The translations under genes and the position numbers were made by a program. A model generated the notes under the pieces. It made no database searches, was not told the origin of the DNA, and worked only from the letters and a program-made list of their open reading frames with translations. This document shows, piece after piece, positions 48,754 to 60,735 of a stretch of DNA of 64,000 nt. Origin of the DNA: Chimonanthus salicifolius (taxonomy: Eukaryota > Streptophyta > Magnoliopsida > Laurales > Calycanthaceae); assembly GCA_013350335.1 (NCBI GenBank), contig CM023539.1, positions 70,576,781-70,640,780 on the forward strand. The letters are read 5' to 3'. Numbering within the stretch: the stretch's first letter is position 1; the number at the start of each line of letters is the position of its first letter.

Positions 48754-48802
48754 TAACAACAACAATAGTAGTAATAGTAGTAATAATAATAATAATAATA
48801 AA
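48754..48802. repeat. Trinucleotide microsatellite in VPS13 intron 8
   Basis: AAT/AAC/TAG-type triplets repeated about 16 times. Confidence 0.85.
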
Positions 48803-49896
48803 TACCATCTTTGTTATTAACTTGTAATTAATGGAACAATTGATAATATGACTTCGCTGTAAAAAATTTAGAAACATCATTCGAAGATTTTTGTTTAGTA
48901 GTGTAATTTATTCATTTATCTAACATCCACGCTTGTCTTCATCAAGGTTAGCTGATAAACCACCTTATATCATTTGAATTGTTGTTGTAATCATATTGAC
49001 ACGCTGCACCTAATTTGATAGGTTATCTTAAAAAACCTACCACCATACAGTTCTCTCATAAATGAGATCATGGAACATGTGAAGAGCTTTCTCATGAGCA
49101 AGGCACTGTTGAAAGGAGAACCGTCAATGACATCTAGTCCTTTATGCCATCTACGAGGAGAAAATGTAAACTCTCTCTCTTTCTCTTTGAATTTCATGGG
49201 TTGGTTGTGAGTGGTTAATTGAGTTGGTTCTCCAAATGCAATGTACCCATTCCATGAATAGGACAAAACCAAGGGACCCTTCTTATAATTTCTTGGACTT
49301 AGTATATGCTATAATTATATTTCCTCTCAATCTTTTCAACTGCCAATACCAAAATACTTCATGATCGAAAGCTGATGTATTCCTCTAGAGAGATTCATGG
49401 CCCCATTTTCAGTCAGGAGGGTAACAACTCATTTGTAGCATGACCATCTCTTTGTTGCATACATGATCCCATTTTCAATCAGACAGTATCAAGTCAGGTA
49501 AGTTCTCTAAGCACAGTGTTTCAGATAAATCTCATTGTCAAATAATTTTTTCGCAGGAGTGGAAACTTGGACCAACGGTGCTGACTTTGTGTGAACACCT
49601 GTTTGTGAGTTTTGCCATCCGAATGCTGAGGAAGCAAGCCAATAAATTTATAGGTGGCATCAAATGGAAGGGTAAGTTGGGAATGGAAGGGTACAGGAAG
49701 TGAGATAGTTGTTGCATCTGGCTCTAAGGAGAAGCAAGGGAAGAACAACAACAAATGGGTTGTTGGCAAATTTGCCTTGTTAGGTTTACTTGCATATGTT
49801 GATGGACGACTCTGTCGTTTCATTCCAAATGCAATTGCGAGACGAATTGTAAGTGGATTTTTATTGAGTTTCCCTGACAAAGACAACACTGAATGA

Positions 49897-50996
49897 GCAT
49901 CCATGTTACCATTCCTCACTGTGTAAGCAGAGTTCAAAAGGTCAGATAACTGTTACTGCTTGAATCCATTTTTTCCATCACGTAGTTCATGTCTTTAATT
50001 CAAATATAAAAGTAGTGAAATAATTTTAGTTTGTTACATTAGCCAGTTAAAGTTAGCTTTGTTTTCTACTGCTCAATAAAAGGGGAAAAAAAAAACCACT
50101 TTGTTTTCTATATAAATGCACCTTTTTTTTTTTTCTGAGAAAGCTATTTTTACTGAAAAAGACGAATATGTCTAAGGAAAACAATGAAGATTCTCTTTCT
50201 TTTTTTCAACGGAAAATCACAAAAAACCATAAAATGTTATATATTGAGGTTTTACATGAATGTTTGTATTAATTAGGTCACAAATTAAAACAATGGGCGT
50301 AAATAAATGACTGAGAACTTGTACAAGCATGGTTTTTAAAATCTGAAGTCTGCTAGGCGGAACCCAGATTACAAATTTCGGCCATAATTTGTCTTTCTTT
50401 GTTTTGGCCAAAATGTATAAATTTCAGAAATTGAAACTAATATTTGGAGATTTTGGCCAAAATAACGGTTGAAATTTGCAACTTAGCACAGAAGTGATAG
50501 TTTTTAGGGCTGATAAAGGGATTGACACAAATTTACATATTCTTGGTTTACCGTAGAGACACTAAATTCTATAAAACTCTTCCTTTCCTAATATAATTTT
50601 CTAATGTTTTATCTACTTATAATAAATCCCTACTTGCTTTTATGATTTGAGACGAAATATGTTAAATGCAATGAACTTCATTTACATCGGTGTCTCAAAA
50701 TAGTGTTGATTTTCAAAGAATATTTCCAAATTGGATTAGAATAAATTTGTCGTTAGAAATCTCGCCCAAGTTCTAAACTTTTCTACAGAAAATGTATAAA
50801 AAACACTTATGGAGAAAAAAGAAAGCTCAAATGGAAGAATATAAAGTCTCCAGAGTAAAAAATGTTTCCCCAAATCAGATTCTGAGATTAGTTTTAACTG
50901 GGTTTTTGTTTTTTCACAAGAACACATCCAATCTAGTGATCTAATTATCATTTCTTTAAAATGAAAATAAAATTGATGCATGAACTAGTGCAGGGG

Positions 50997-51027
<31 letters not shown>

Positions 51028-51992
51028 CGAACAATTTTGATGAAAACAGGTCAGTGAAAATTGGAAAAGTTCATAATTGGAGTATGGGGTTTCATGAAAT
51101 TTATTTTAATTAAATTAATTAAATTATAGTTTTAAAGATTGCATTATGTACAGTTCACTGTTCACTATCGTACCACTCAATATTTAAAGAAAGTGGCTTT
51201 GTAATGCTCATAAAATAAATGCCAATGAATAGAGAATCTACGACAATTTAATTAGATAATCAGATATTTGTAAATTCTAATAGGATTTCAAAAAAGTGGG
51301 TGGGAGAGTCTCTGTCATTATCCATACTCTTCTTGGAAGTTTAAATTTAAAATTTAAAGATGCCTTTATCCATTAAATTGCATGACTCCATTTAAAAACT
51401 CATTCCTTAATTTTATAGAAATATAAAGACGTAATGAATTAATAATTTTTAATTTCAATTGTATACCTAAAACTCGATCTTCCTAACTTTAGTTTAAGGC
51501 AATTTTTTATATAATATTAAAAAACATTCTTTTGAGTATATACAATGTATATTTAGTAAATATGGCTATGTTCTTTTTTTAAGAGCATTTCATTAATTTT
51601 TGGAGTATGTGTAAACTTCTCTTTCTATATGCACTCTCTTTCTATATACACTTAACACTACGGTGAGTGTCCCTTGTGTATTGAGAGCGACTTGAGTCCA
51701 AGGCCTTTCATATTTCATATGGTTCTTGGCCATCAAGCCAATCCCCACAAGTTAAATATATATGGCTATTGTTAAGAAATGAAATTCTTTTAATGAATGA
51801 ATGAATATGATTATATTATATCTACTTAGTATTTAGCATTTTACATTGAACATTCAAAATATTCAATAGTTTAGTTAATACTTTTGATTTTTAAATATTG
51901 AATGTTGAATGCAAAATACTGAAAATAAAAAATGATCCATGTGGGGCTTATTGAGTGATTAGTCTAAATCTTTAAAATATTATTTTTTATTA
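49897..51992. other. AT-rich spacer, no gene
   Basis: Contains an (AT)n tract at 50997-51024 and no recognised coding sequence on either strand. Confidence 0.4.
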
Positions 51993-52205
51993 TGTAACGA
52001 CCCGTTCCTTCAGCACAATATTGTCCGCTTTGGACCTCACGTGGGGCGGCCCGCACGGCTTTGCATTGGGCCTAACCTACAAGACCAGGCCCAAAAGGCC
52101 TTGTGCTAAGGAGAGGGGAGTACCCTCTTATAACCTCACACCCCCTCCACCTCATGGGCGACGTGAGACTTTTTTTCCACACCCCCATGTGGGTGGGGTG
52201 CTACA
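51993..52205 (-). mobile_element. Solo LTR of a TRIM (213 bp)
   Basis: On the minus strand it begins TGTAGCACCCCACCC and ends GGGTCGTTACA, with the shared TRIM words AAGGCCTTTTGGGCC and GACAATATTGTGC. The flanks TATTA and CATTA agree at four of five positions. No primer-binding site or second LTR adjoins it. Confidence 0.8.
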
Positions 52206-52698
52206 CATTAAGTTTAGATTCAACAAAAAAAATTATATCCATTTAAGACATCTTCATATTGATTAATTATGATAGATAAAATATTATGATTATTTTTATC
52301 TTTAAAAATTAATTGTTAAAAATATGCTAAACCATGGTTAAAATTAATTAAATGGTTTAAGTCTGTCTTAGTCTACCCTCTCACAATAGACTAAACAATA
52401 TCCATTTTAAATATTTGACTCGATCACTATAATAAGCACCTGTCAAGATGACAAAAGCCCTGAGGTTTTTAAAAGCTATATAGTTAAATTATCCACAAAA
52501 AATTGAAATTCCCTTAAGTTTTGATTATTAGTTTATTACTACCCAAAACGAGGGGCATTTGCGTCATTCTGAGTTCCAAACCACCTTCTTTGAAACCCAC
52601 TGAAAAAATCGCTGGTTTCAAAACCGCTACAAAATCCTCCATTTGGCGTTCAAGAGTTCAATCTCTATCTCTTTATACGAAATCTCCACACCATAATC
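52206..52698. other. Upstream region of the 89-codon ORF
   Basis: AT-rich up to about 52540, then more balanced and C/T-rich (52560-52698), resembling a 5' leader. A TATATAG sequence lies near 52478, about 220 bp before the ATG. No other feature is seen. Confidence 0.35.
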
Positions 52699-52968
52699 AT
52701 GTCTCCTTTAGTCCCGGAACAAACCGATACCGAAACTTTCTACTCCGAGAAGCTTCTACATAAAGCCATTGCCCCAGAGCAAGAAATTCCCCGATATCGA
52801 CACGCAGCAGCGTGGGTCCTTAGACAAGGACGTCGTGCTTCGGCGTATTCGACACAGGAAGCGTGTCAACAAGGTCCGAAACGCATTATAAATGCTAAGT
52901 CATCTCCCTTTTCGGATGTTAAGGCTAAAGAACGAGCTTGGCTTGACGACGCCTTCTCTGCTCCATAG
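52699..52968 (+). CDS. Hypothetical 89-residue protein
   Basis: This single-exon frame starts M-S-P-L-V-P-E-Q and ends W-L-D-D-A-F-S-A-P before TAG. I do not recognise a family, and there is no signal peptide, membrane segment or metal-binding motif. Composition is protein-like: mixed charged and Ala residues, with segments such as FYSEKLLHKAIAPEQEIP, YRHAAAWVLRQGRRASAYS and a short basic linker. Base composition is higher in GC than its flanks, and a C/T-rich leader precedes it. These signs favour a genuine small gene over a chance ORF. An isolated 3' or 5' piece of a larger gene is the main alternative. Confidence 0.5.
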   Translation: MSPLVPEQTDTETFYSEKLLHKAIAPEQEIPRYRHAAAWVLRQGRRASAYSTQEACQQGPKRIINAKSSPFSDVKAKERAWLDDAFSAP

Positions 52969-54299
52969 TCAGCCGGTTGCGTTAGATTCCGATGAATGCC
53001 GACCGTTGATTGTTTCTTAGGCTTTGTGGAGGTAAATAGGATTGCTCGACCGTTTTATGAAAGTGGGTTTTAAACTATCATCCATCCATGGTGGGGTCCA
53101 CCAAATGGACGTTTGTGACCTGTTGATAAGGAGCTATGTAAATATGAAAATGGAGTTGATTAGATGAACAGACAATGTTTGATGTAAAAAGTCCACGTTA
53201 TGAGAACTGAAATGGTTTTTTACCTGACTGAAATGCCCTTGATTGGTATGACAAAATGCTGGCCAACAAATTTCAATTCCTCTAGAGCATGAAAAATATT
53301 TATTAAACATTACATTACAGATCGTTAGGTATTTTAATTTCAGGGTGTACAGGAATTGAGCTTCGGGAGGCCTAATTTTGAATCAGATTGGGCCCAGACA
53401 TGGCTATTGTCATAGCCATTGGTCCAATTGTTTAGGCCCATGTGGCCTGGCCCAATTGATGCTATGTAATAATATCTATAGTATAGATGAAAAAAGAGCG
53501 CGTAAAGTGGAGTGAAAAGGATGGGAGTTGGATGAACCTTTTGTAGTAATTAACGTGTCATTAGCAAGTTATTCATGTGAGTGAACAACTGCCTCGTTAA
53601 CTTCTTCTCCATCATGTGAGGTGAGTGATGGATTGATTTGGAAGGAGGAAGCAATTGAGCAAAATATCTGGAAAGAGATCTAAAAAGCTCCACCCTGCTA
53701 GCAAAAGATAGAAACTTGGAATAGATTTTTATCCATAAGTTCACAGTTATGGGCCCACCACAATCTAGAAGAAAACAGAGGAAGGCCAACAAGGTACTTG
53801 ATGGGCAAAGTTCCTTCATCTATCTCTATCACGCTGCGGTGCAGATCTATTATTATTAAGTGTATGAGAAAATGATTATATTTTTATTTAAAATTTACTG
53901 TTATGCCAGAAAGAAAATTGATAAAAGAAATTTCCTAACATTACATAGTAGAAGATAAGATCATCAGCATGTAATAGATGCAAGATTTACGTGTTTTGAC
54001 ACTGAAAAGTTGAAGACTAAGTGGCCTCAAATCACCAACGCCTTCGAAGAAAGGTGTTGAGAAGGCCTCCATGATAAAAGAGTACAAATAATAGGGGAGA
54101 GTGCTCCCTTTTGTGTTTTTAGATAATAAAATTTTGAATTATTATAATATATTAGATTTTTGTGGCCCATCTATCAATTGGAGAAACTTTTAAATTGTAT
54201 CATCTATAACGACTTCTATTCATATTTCATACCTCTATGGCTGCATCTTGGACAAACAAAGTCTTTCGGCCTTGCTCGTATTAAAGCCCAAGTTGCGAT
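52969..54299. other. Spacer, no gene
   Basis: Mixed sequence with phrases such as TGGTGGGGTCCACCAAATGG, typical of intergenic DNA in this window. A minus-strand 89-codon frame at 53550-53819 has no recognisable motif. Confidence 0.4.
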
Positions 54300-55290
54300 T
54301 GGATATGGCCGATATCTCAAATCTCTCTCTCCTATTTTTTTTTTTCAAAATATCAATATTTTTTATTTTTCTGAATTAAAAAAATTTTAAAAAAATGAAA
54401 GGAGGCCCAACTTTAAAATTTTTTTTTCCAAAATATCGAATATCGGCCTGGGACCATGGTTGATATCTGAGTTTTTCTATTTTAAAAAAGGATAAAATTC
54501 AATATCGGCCAATATATATTGGAAATATATCGGTCATATCGACCGATATCCCTGTGGTACGATCGACACTTACCGTATCAACTGAGATAACTCGGTTTCA
54601 AAAACCCGAAATTATGTTCCATTCTAATACAAAAATGAAGATGGAAAAATTTAAATGGATTGGAGTGATGGCCAGGAACTTGCCTCACGAAGCAAGAATC
54701 TTAAGTTATATTCTCACTCCATTTCAAAGAGTCACTCTTTGTAGAGTTATCTAGTGTGTGGAAGAGGCTTGCATATGACTCGAGAATTAGTCGGGTGCTC
54801 TAAGAGGCCTGGACACCTATATTATTAAAAAAAACTAAGACTTTAGAATTTAATGAAGATGAAGTTCAAGGTTCACACACAAATTGTGTTGAACTCTTGT
54901 ATAACTCTTTTTGTCCTTATAAAATAAAAATTGGCCCTAAGATTTAATCCGGTCAGTTGGTTATAAGCTAGAATGAAATCTGATATCTAGGGTTTTTGAA
55001 ACAGAGTTATCTGGCCGATACGGTAAGTATCAGTCGTACCATAGGGATATCAGCCAATATTGGATTTTATCATTTTTTTTAAACTCAGATATCAGCTGTG
55101 GGTATCAGGCAACTATCGGCTGATATTTTGGATTTCAATTTCTTTTTTCAAAATCGGGCCTCCTTTCAATTTTTTAATTTTTTTAATTCAGAAAAAAAAA
55201 TACTGATAGTTTGAAAAAGAAAATAGGAGAGAGATCTCGACCTATCTCTAGAAATATCGACCATATCAGCGGAGATGTCTAGATTCTTAC
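54300..55290. repeat. Long inverted repeat with ~320-bp arms
   Basis: The left arm (about 54300-54630) and the reverse complement of the right arm (about 54965-55290) share collinear blocks: GATATCTC/GAGATCTC, CTCTCTCCTATTTT, GAATTAAAAAAATT, GAAAGGAGGCCC, TGATATCTGAGTTT, ATATCCCT[GA]TGGTACGA, CTTACCGTATC and GTTTCAAAAACCC. Arms are rich in ATATCGGCC-type words. A loop of about 335 bp with no gene separates them. This is either a fold-back element or two opposite copies of one transposon family. Confidence 0.8.
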
Positions 55291-58200
55291 CCTTAGGTTA
55301 TAAGATCTCAAACATCAATAATATTGCCCATTGCTGACTTATGTTTTTTCTATTCTCATTCCTAATGCCATATACATATAGGGACAAGTTGGATGGCATC
55401 TTCACATGAGTGTCATGTTTCCACAAAGCAAGAGAGTGTGCCAAAAAAAATTAAACTTGTGGATGGGCACATTTTTAGATATTCTTAATTGTCCTTTTTT
55501 ACCTTATTAATTTTGTAAATAAATTTAAATATTCACCTATAAATATATTTATTTACATGCATTTGGTGCCATCCAATATAATGGATTTAAAATGATTTAT
55601 ATTTGAAGATCGAGTTCAGTAAAATCTGCAAGTTTTAATAAAAAAATTTAATACTTAAAATTTTATATCTTTTAAAAATATAATTAGTTAATTTATTTAA
55701 AGTGATTTTTTATGAGTGTCTTTTTAATAACTCATCATCTTAGACAAAATGCTGAATTCATTCTTGCAAATCAAAGGTGTGGACTTCTTCTTTTTTTCTC
55801 TTGTTTTTCAATTTCTTTGAAGAAATTAATTTCAGGAGAAGATTTATTTTTTTAGTATAATCCATATAACCTGTCTCACGTCATAAATTTTGGCATCATG
55901 TTGGGGGCATATAAATCTGAAGTTTATATTTTTTACATCAAAATTCGTACGGTTTGAATGAAAGAAGAAAATGGAAGAACAAAAGACGTACCTGCAAAGG
56001 CGAAGAACATGTCTTCATCTTCCACGCTTTTTCTCCTTTTCATCTTCATTTTTCCTATTTCTTTTTCTTCTTTATCTTCGTTTTCTGCTGCTCCTTTTCA
56101 TTTTCGCCGTTAGCTATGCTTCTCGGCTCTTGCTTTTCCTTTCTCGCTTTCATGTTTTTTTATTCATTCGCTTTGGTAAACCCTAAGTCCTAACAATATC
56201 CCATCGCATATGCCCTTGGCGTTATTATAACTTAAATTCGCATCTCCTCGTGCGAGAATAGTTTTGCCGTGACTTAAATTCGCACGAGCACTGTTCTAGG
56301 CTCTCTTTCGGTGATTTTATATATAAAATCACTTAATATAGTCCAATGCTTCTGAGTATTTTTTTTCTTATTAAGGATTATTTAATAAGATGAGAAGTAT
56401 TTTTTATTCTTAGTAATTTCTTATTAGTTTGTAGTAAAAAACTAATTTCCTTTTTTTGGCTCATTCTTTTGTATCTATGTTAAAAAATAAATAGTTCTAA
56501 TTTATTTAAAAAAATATTTGATGGATGTTGTTAATGGTTATTTAAAAATTTAAATATTGTTGATTTATTTGCTGATTTTTTAAATTTATCTATACTTAGT
56601 ATTTAATTTAAATCTCATATTAATATATTTTTTTTTTGTGGATGGTTATTTATGATGGATGATAAATGTCAAATTTGTGGATGTGACTTTAGAAATTTCT
56701 GTGAATTGAAAAAATATCTTATTATTCTATGTCATGTTATATATAATTATAGTACAATAATAATTTTAGAAAAAATATTACGAATATTATGATTCTGCGA
56801 TTTACAATTCACGATTCACATTCGTAAATCGATTAACGATATGATTCAAGTTTGACAACTTTGAGTGGAAGCACCTTAGGACCTTGTCTAAGTTGCACTT
56901 CTCTCTTTTGTATTTTCTGTTCTTGAATGTTGAAAAGGATCGCCTCTCTATTAAGGAGTACCTTTTCTATTATTTTTTTGGGAGTAGTCATGAGGAGTAC
57001 AAGAGAAGCAAGTTTGAGAAGGCAAGGGATTGAGAAGAATTCTTATATTTATGCATGAACACTCATTAAAGCCTTTACTAAGTTGTGTTGCTCTCTTTTT
57101 TCCCCTTTCTTGAGTGTTGAAAAGGACCGTCCTTTTGTTACGGAGTTTCAAAGATGTGATTATTATTATTATTATTGAAATGACTTCTATATTAATAGAG
57201 AGAAAGCACCAGATGTGCAAGTATAAAGACTATAGAAAAACAGAAAAGAAAACCCTACAACTTAGAACACCATGTATTATTGAAGTATTGAAGGTGTTTC
57301 AAGTGATCAAATGGATGGGCTTTGGGGTGTGGAGGGCTTGAAATGAAGATACAAACAAGTTCGGTAAATGGGTATAGATGCTGTTATTTTCGTTATGCCT
57401 TATTTTCCTTCTTTTTTTATTAGTTTATTTTAGATGAGAATGATTATGTAATTTTTAGTTTCCTTATTTGGGGTAAGACAAGCTTATAAAAGCCCCTCTT
57501 ATAGCTGGGTCGAAAATTAACGATTGATGAATGAAATTGAAGCTTTCTTCCACAAGCATTGTGCGACGAAAGTACCTTTGGAGCGAATCCTTTAGAAACT
57601 TCGTTGAGAAATCGAAGACGGGAGAGAAGCCTTGGCATGAGGTTACATCTTTACTCTTCTCTTCTTTCTTCTCTCTTTATTTTCCTTTTCCTTTCCCTTT
57701 TCCCTCCATTATTGCTGCCGTGCACCCTTAAGCCAGCCAGATCTTCCGTAAACCCCAAACTTCCCATCTACTGCTTTCGTTTCCCCTTCTCAACTCCTTA
57801 TTCTAGCCTTCGCCAACCCTATTAGACCCTCTGGCCTATGCCGCCTTCTCCTCCTGACCCATATCGGCCATCGTCAGTCCCTCTCTGGCCTTAACTGTTG
57901 TCGCCATTCCCATATCCTTCCCCTTATTGCCTTGTTTTTCACCCAAAGCCATCTTCTTGCTTTCGTAAGCCCCTTAACCCATTCCCTTTCTTTTCTGAGC
58001 CCTCTTAATTGATTTCCCTCATGCTCCTTATCTTATCTTAATATTTAAAACACATGTCTTTTAAGCCTGTGTCCGTTTGACTTAAAACCTCATATTACCC
58101 TTTCATAAAACCATTTAATTCCCCTACCCTTATATTCTCCATTAGATTCCAAGGATTATTGTGTGGTTATTTGTGGTAGATTTATATTATTTAATTATTA

Positions 58201-58499
58201 ATATTAATTTGCATTTAATTTCAACCCATATTAGTTTTAGGGTTTATTATTTTCATCCCTCTTAATTTTTAGGGAACCACATTTAGGCATTTAGGGTTTC
58301 CCTATCCATTGTCTTGTATCACCTTTACTTTTAGATGTGATTCTTTAATTCGTTTCTTTATTTTCTCTCCTCTTGTACTCAAATTACTTAAATGAAACAT
58401 TTTATTTATAAAAAAATATCATTGCTTGATTTTAGCTCGTAACAGAATTCAATGTCATGATGATAGTTTGAGCAATCGCTTCAATTTTTACAAAAAAAT
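55291..58499. other. Spacer, no confident gene
   Basis: 55954-56193 has overlapping frames over a T/C-rich tract, with no motif. 57440-57740 resembles an LTR or leader (CTTATAAAAGCCCCTCTTAT near 57482, then a C/T-rich run), but no paired end or primer site is found. No gene assigned. Confidence 0.35.
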
Positions 58500-60735
58500 A
58501 GCAACTACTGTACTTAAACCACTTTACGATAGGATCAAAAGTGCTAGTTCAAGAACATCAGGATTTGAGGGATTGTATGCGCTTTTTTCCTCCAGAATTG
58601 TTCTCTGGAAGGTAAACAAGAGCTTATTATTGTATGTTATGTTGTATGCTTTGAAAGAAGTATTTTCACAGATGCCTCTTTTGTTCTGATAGATCAAGTT
58701 CATGGACTGGTGGTGGTATCTGGGTTGAATTATCTGAAAAAATACATGTACTAGCTCGATTGTCAGCCCATCTGCGACAGAAAACTGATGATCGAATTGT
58801 TTTAATATTGATTCAAATAGTCATATGATCTTATATAATGGATTTTCTAGTTTCTTTGTTTAGTGTTTTTCCTTTTTATTTGAAAACATGTTTTCTTAAA
58901 GCTCAAATTGCTAAACTCTTTGGAATGAAAAAAAGAGATGTTGAATGAAAAAAGCATGAAGCTAAATGATCTTTTCTAGATAGCTCCCTGCTTAATTGTT
59001 TTATAATTATTCATCATCCACTAAAAAAAGTTAGAAATGTTTATTTGTCACAGCTACACTTTGTTCTCGTTGTTTCTAAAAAAATTGGAAGTTCCGAGGC
59101 ACCCTAGCATGTTTTCCATTTAGATAATGATTGACTGCAAACCTCCCAAGATGTAGGTTTGTACTTTCATTCATCATTTTATTCTTTCAAGCTTTTTAAA
59201 AACATCCTAAGTTGATGATTTTCCTGTCAAGAATTCTGATTAATTCTACTTTGAAACCCATAAAATATGCTTGGATGTTTATAAACCGACAATGTAGAGA
59301 CTTTTAAGTAATTTGGTTTCAGTTGAGCCTGGTTTTGATATAGTTATGGACATAATGGCATGCTTCTCTTGCTGCTGTTGATCTGTCATGTTCCCTTCGG
59401 GGAATTTGATTTTTCTAGGGATTAATGCTCCATGAGGAACCAGGGACAATACATGCACCAATATGAGTTGGCCATGATCAAGGCCATTATCTTTGCCTAG
59501 TCAATTTGGCAAAAGATTGAGAAGTGTTTCAAGTATTGAAATTACCATACTGGGTTAAAACCAAAATTTTTCTTCAGCAAACCCTCTCTATCATCACCGA
59601 ATCCATTAATCCAATAGATCCTGATTAATGAGTGAGCTGCTTTTCCTAAGGTACCCGTAGGGTTTTCATCTTGCTTCCAACAACATTGCATTTGACCATT
59701 CAATTACGGATGCTGTCTAGAGATGCATCCGAAATCAAATTGTGTCATTCCCTATTTTCCAAGATTTGGTAGAATGCTAGTTGATTTTATTCTTGAGACT
59801 TGCTGTAGATTTGATGAAAGAGAGATGTTGTGTTGTCTTTTCAAATTATATAAATGTTTCTGTTAGGTATCACCTGCCATTATTATCATTATCCTTTGCT
59901 GAGCAATGTCTGACTCGTTATTCAGTTTTTATTTAATTTGATTTACCTGGACCTTTTTAGCTGAGATTAGATACCTGTACTTGAGGTTTGATGTAACCAC
60001 ATCAATCAACAAAAGACAAAAATTGGTTAGTTGTTTCAATGACCCCTCTGAGGTCCATACTTTCATCACTTGGTGTATCATTCTTTTTGTTTTTATTCTC
60101 ATTGGTTTTGATTACACTACACTCTGCAGGATGAGTTTGTTTTTCTCCCAAGCAGCATGGCCGGTGGTTGTGGACTTAATTTGATTGGCGGAAATCGCCT
60201 AATCCTGTTTGATTTTGATTGTAACCCTGCTAATGACAAGCATGTAAATGATCATCTTGATATGCACGAACAGTGTTATCAAGATCTATCATTATGAATT
60301 GATTCGTGCTGCTTCACACATAGGCTGCTGCAAGATTGTGGATGGACAAAAAAGGGAGTACTGGAACCATTGAGGAAAAGGAATAATGTGGCAGTATATG
60401 TAGCTATATACATTAGTAGTTTCTGCTTTTACTGTCTGTGACTTTGTTGATCGTTCTGGAAAGTAGCAAGTTCATCTACTATTCTGCAATTTGTTTGATT
60501 GATTATTTTACATTTATTTATAGATTTTCTGGCGTTAGATGTCAAAAAAAGGGCTCCAGAAAGTCATTCAGCTGGGACAATCAGATGGCACATGTTTTAA
60601 GTAGTTCATTCTCTTGCGTCGTTGATGCATGTGTACTCTTAGTTTGATTTGTGTAAGTCTTACAAAACCACCAAATTTCAGGGGAGTTTTCTTTCAACAG
60701 AAGATCTAGATGACCTTTTTTACATTTCATGTAGG
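58500..60735 (+). pseudogene. RAD54 DNA-repair helicase fragment, decayed, introns retained
   Basis: RAD54 is a SWI2/SNF2-family DNA translocase of homologous recombination. Plus-strand pieces follow family order. They are ~58500-58611 (a frame reading DCMRFFPPELFSGR after a one-base shift), 58693-~58803 (SSSWTGGGIWVELSEKIHVL, then LRQKTDDRIVL), 59961-60052 (RYLYLRFDVTTSINKRQKLV), 60130-60243 ([20 protein letters not shown], then [16 protein letters not shown]), 60324-~60382 (AAARLW, then GSTGTIEEK), ~60528-60600 (MSKKGLQKVIQLGQSDGTC) and 60682-60731 (LSTEDLDDL). Most boundaries keep AG/GT splice sites. Damage includes a frameshift near 58568, loss of about nine codons between D-K-K and S-T-G-T, and a TAG just before M-S-K-K. 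The [12 protein letters not shown] helicase motif V is intact. The N-terminal ATPase lobe is absent. It is an intron-containing, hence duplicated and not retrocopied, pseudogene fragment. Confidence 0.9.

Larger units (their letters stand above)
45136..49896 (+). pseudogene. VPS13-family C-terminal fragment, ten exons
   Basis: VPS13 proteins are very large bridge-like lipid transporters at membrane contact sites. Ten plus-strand exons encode only the extreme C-terminal part: 45136-45264, 45429-45518, 45659-45765, 45862-46010, 47540-47622, 47737-47832, 47973-48095, 48287-48370, 49022-49165 and 49557-49896. Diagnostic peptides are RLVPFWRTSLSDSNTP, VFFDPSSGLVNLPGFTLG, VLEGGPDRKIKLDRSPGVEE, LYIEGYLQAMLDAMYKQEYL and, near the end, AYVDGRLCRFIPNAIARRI. 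Phases agree across all introns. The intron after 48370 has a GC donor (CAG|GCAAGT), a known minor form. In the last exon an extra G in the run 49679-49681 shifts the frame and gives an early TGA. The shifted frame stays open to the family-like end DKDNTE. The thousands of upstream residues are missing, and repeat sequence abuts the fragment at 45002. I call it a 5'-truncated pseudogene fragment. Confidence 0.9.

Noticed and set aside
55954..56193. Phe/Ser-rich overlapping frames
   Set aside because: They are products of a T/C-rich tract, with two frames open at once and no motif.
57440..57740. Possible LTR with a TATA box and C/T-rich leader
   Set aside because: No paired terminus, primer-binding site or target duplication could be found.
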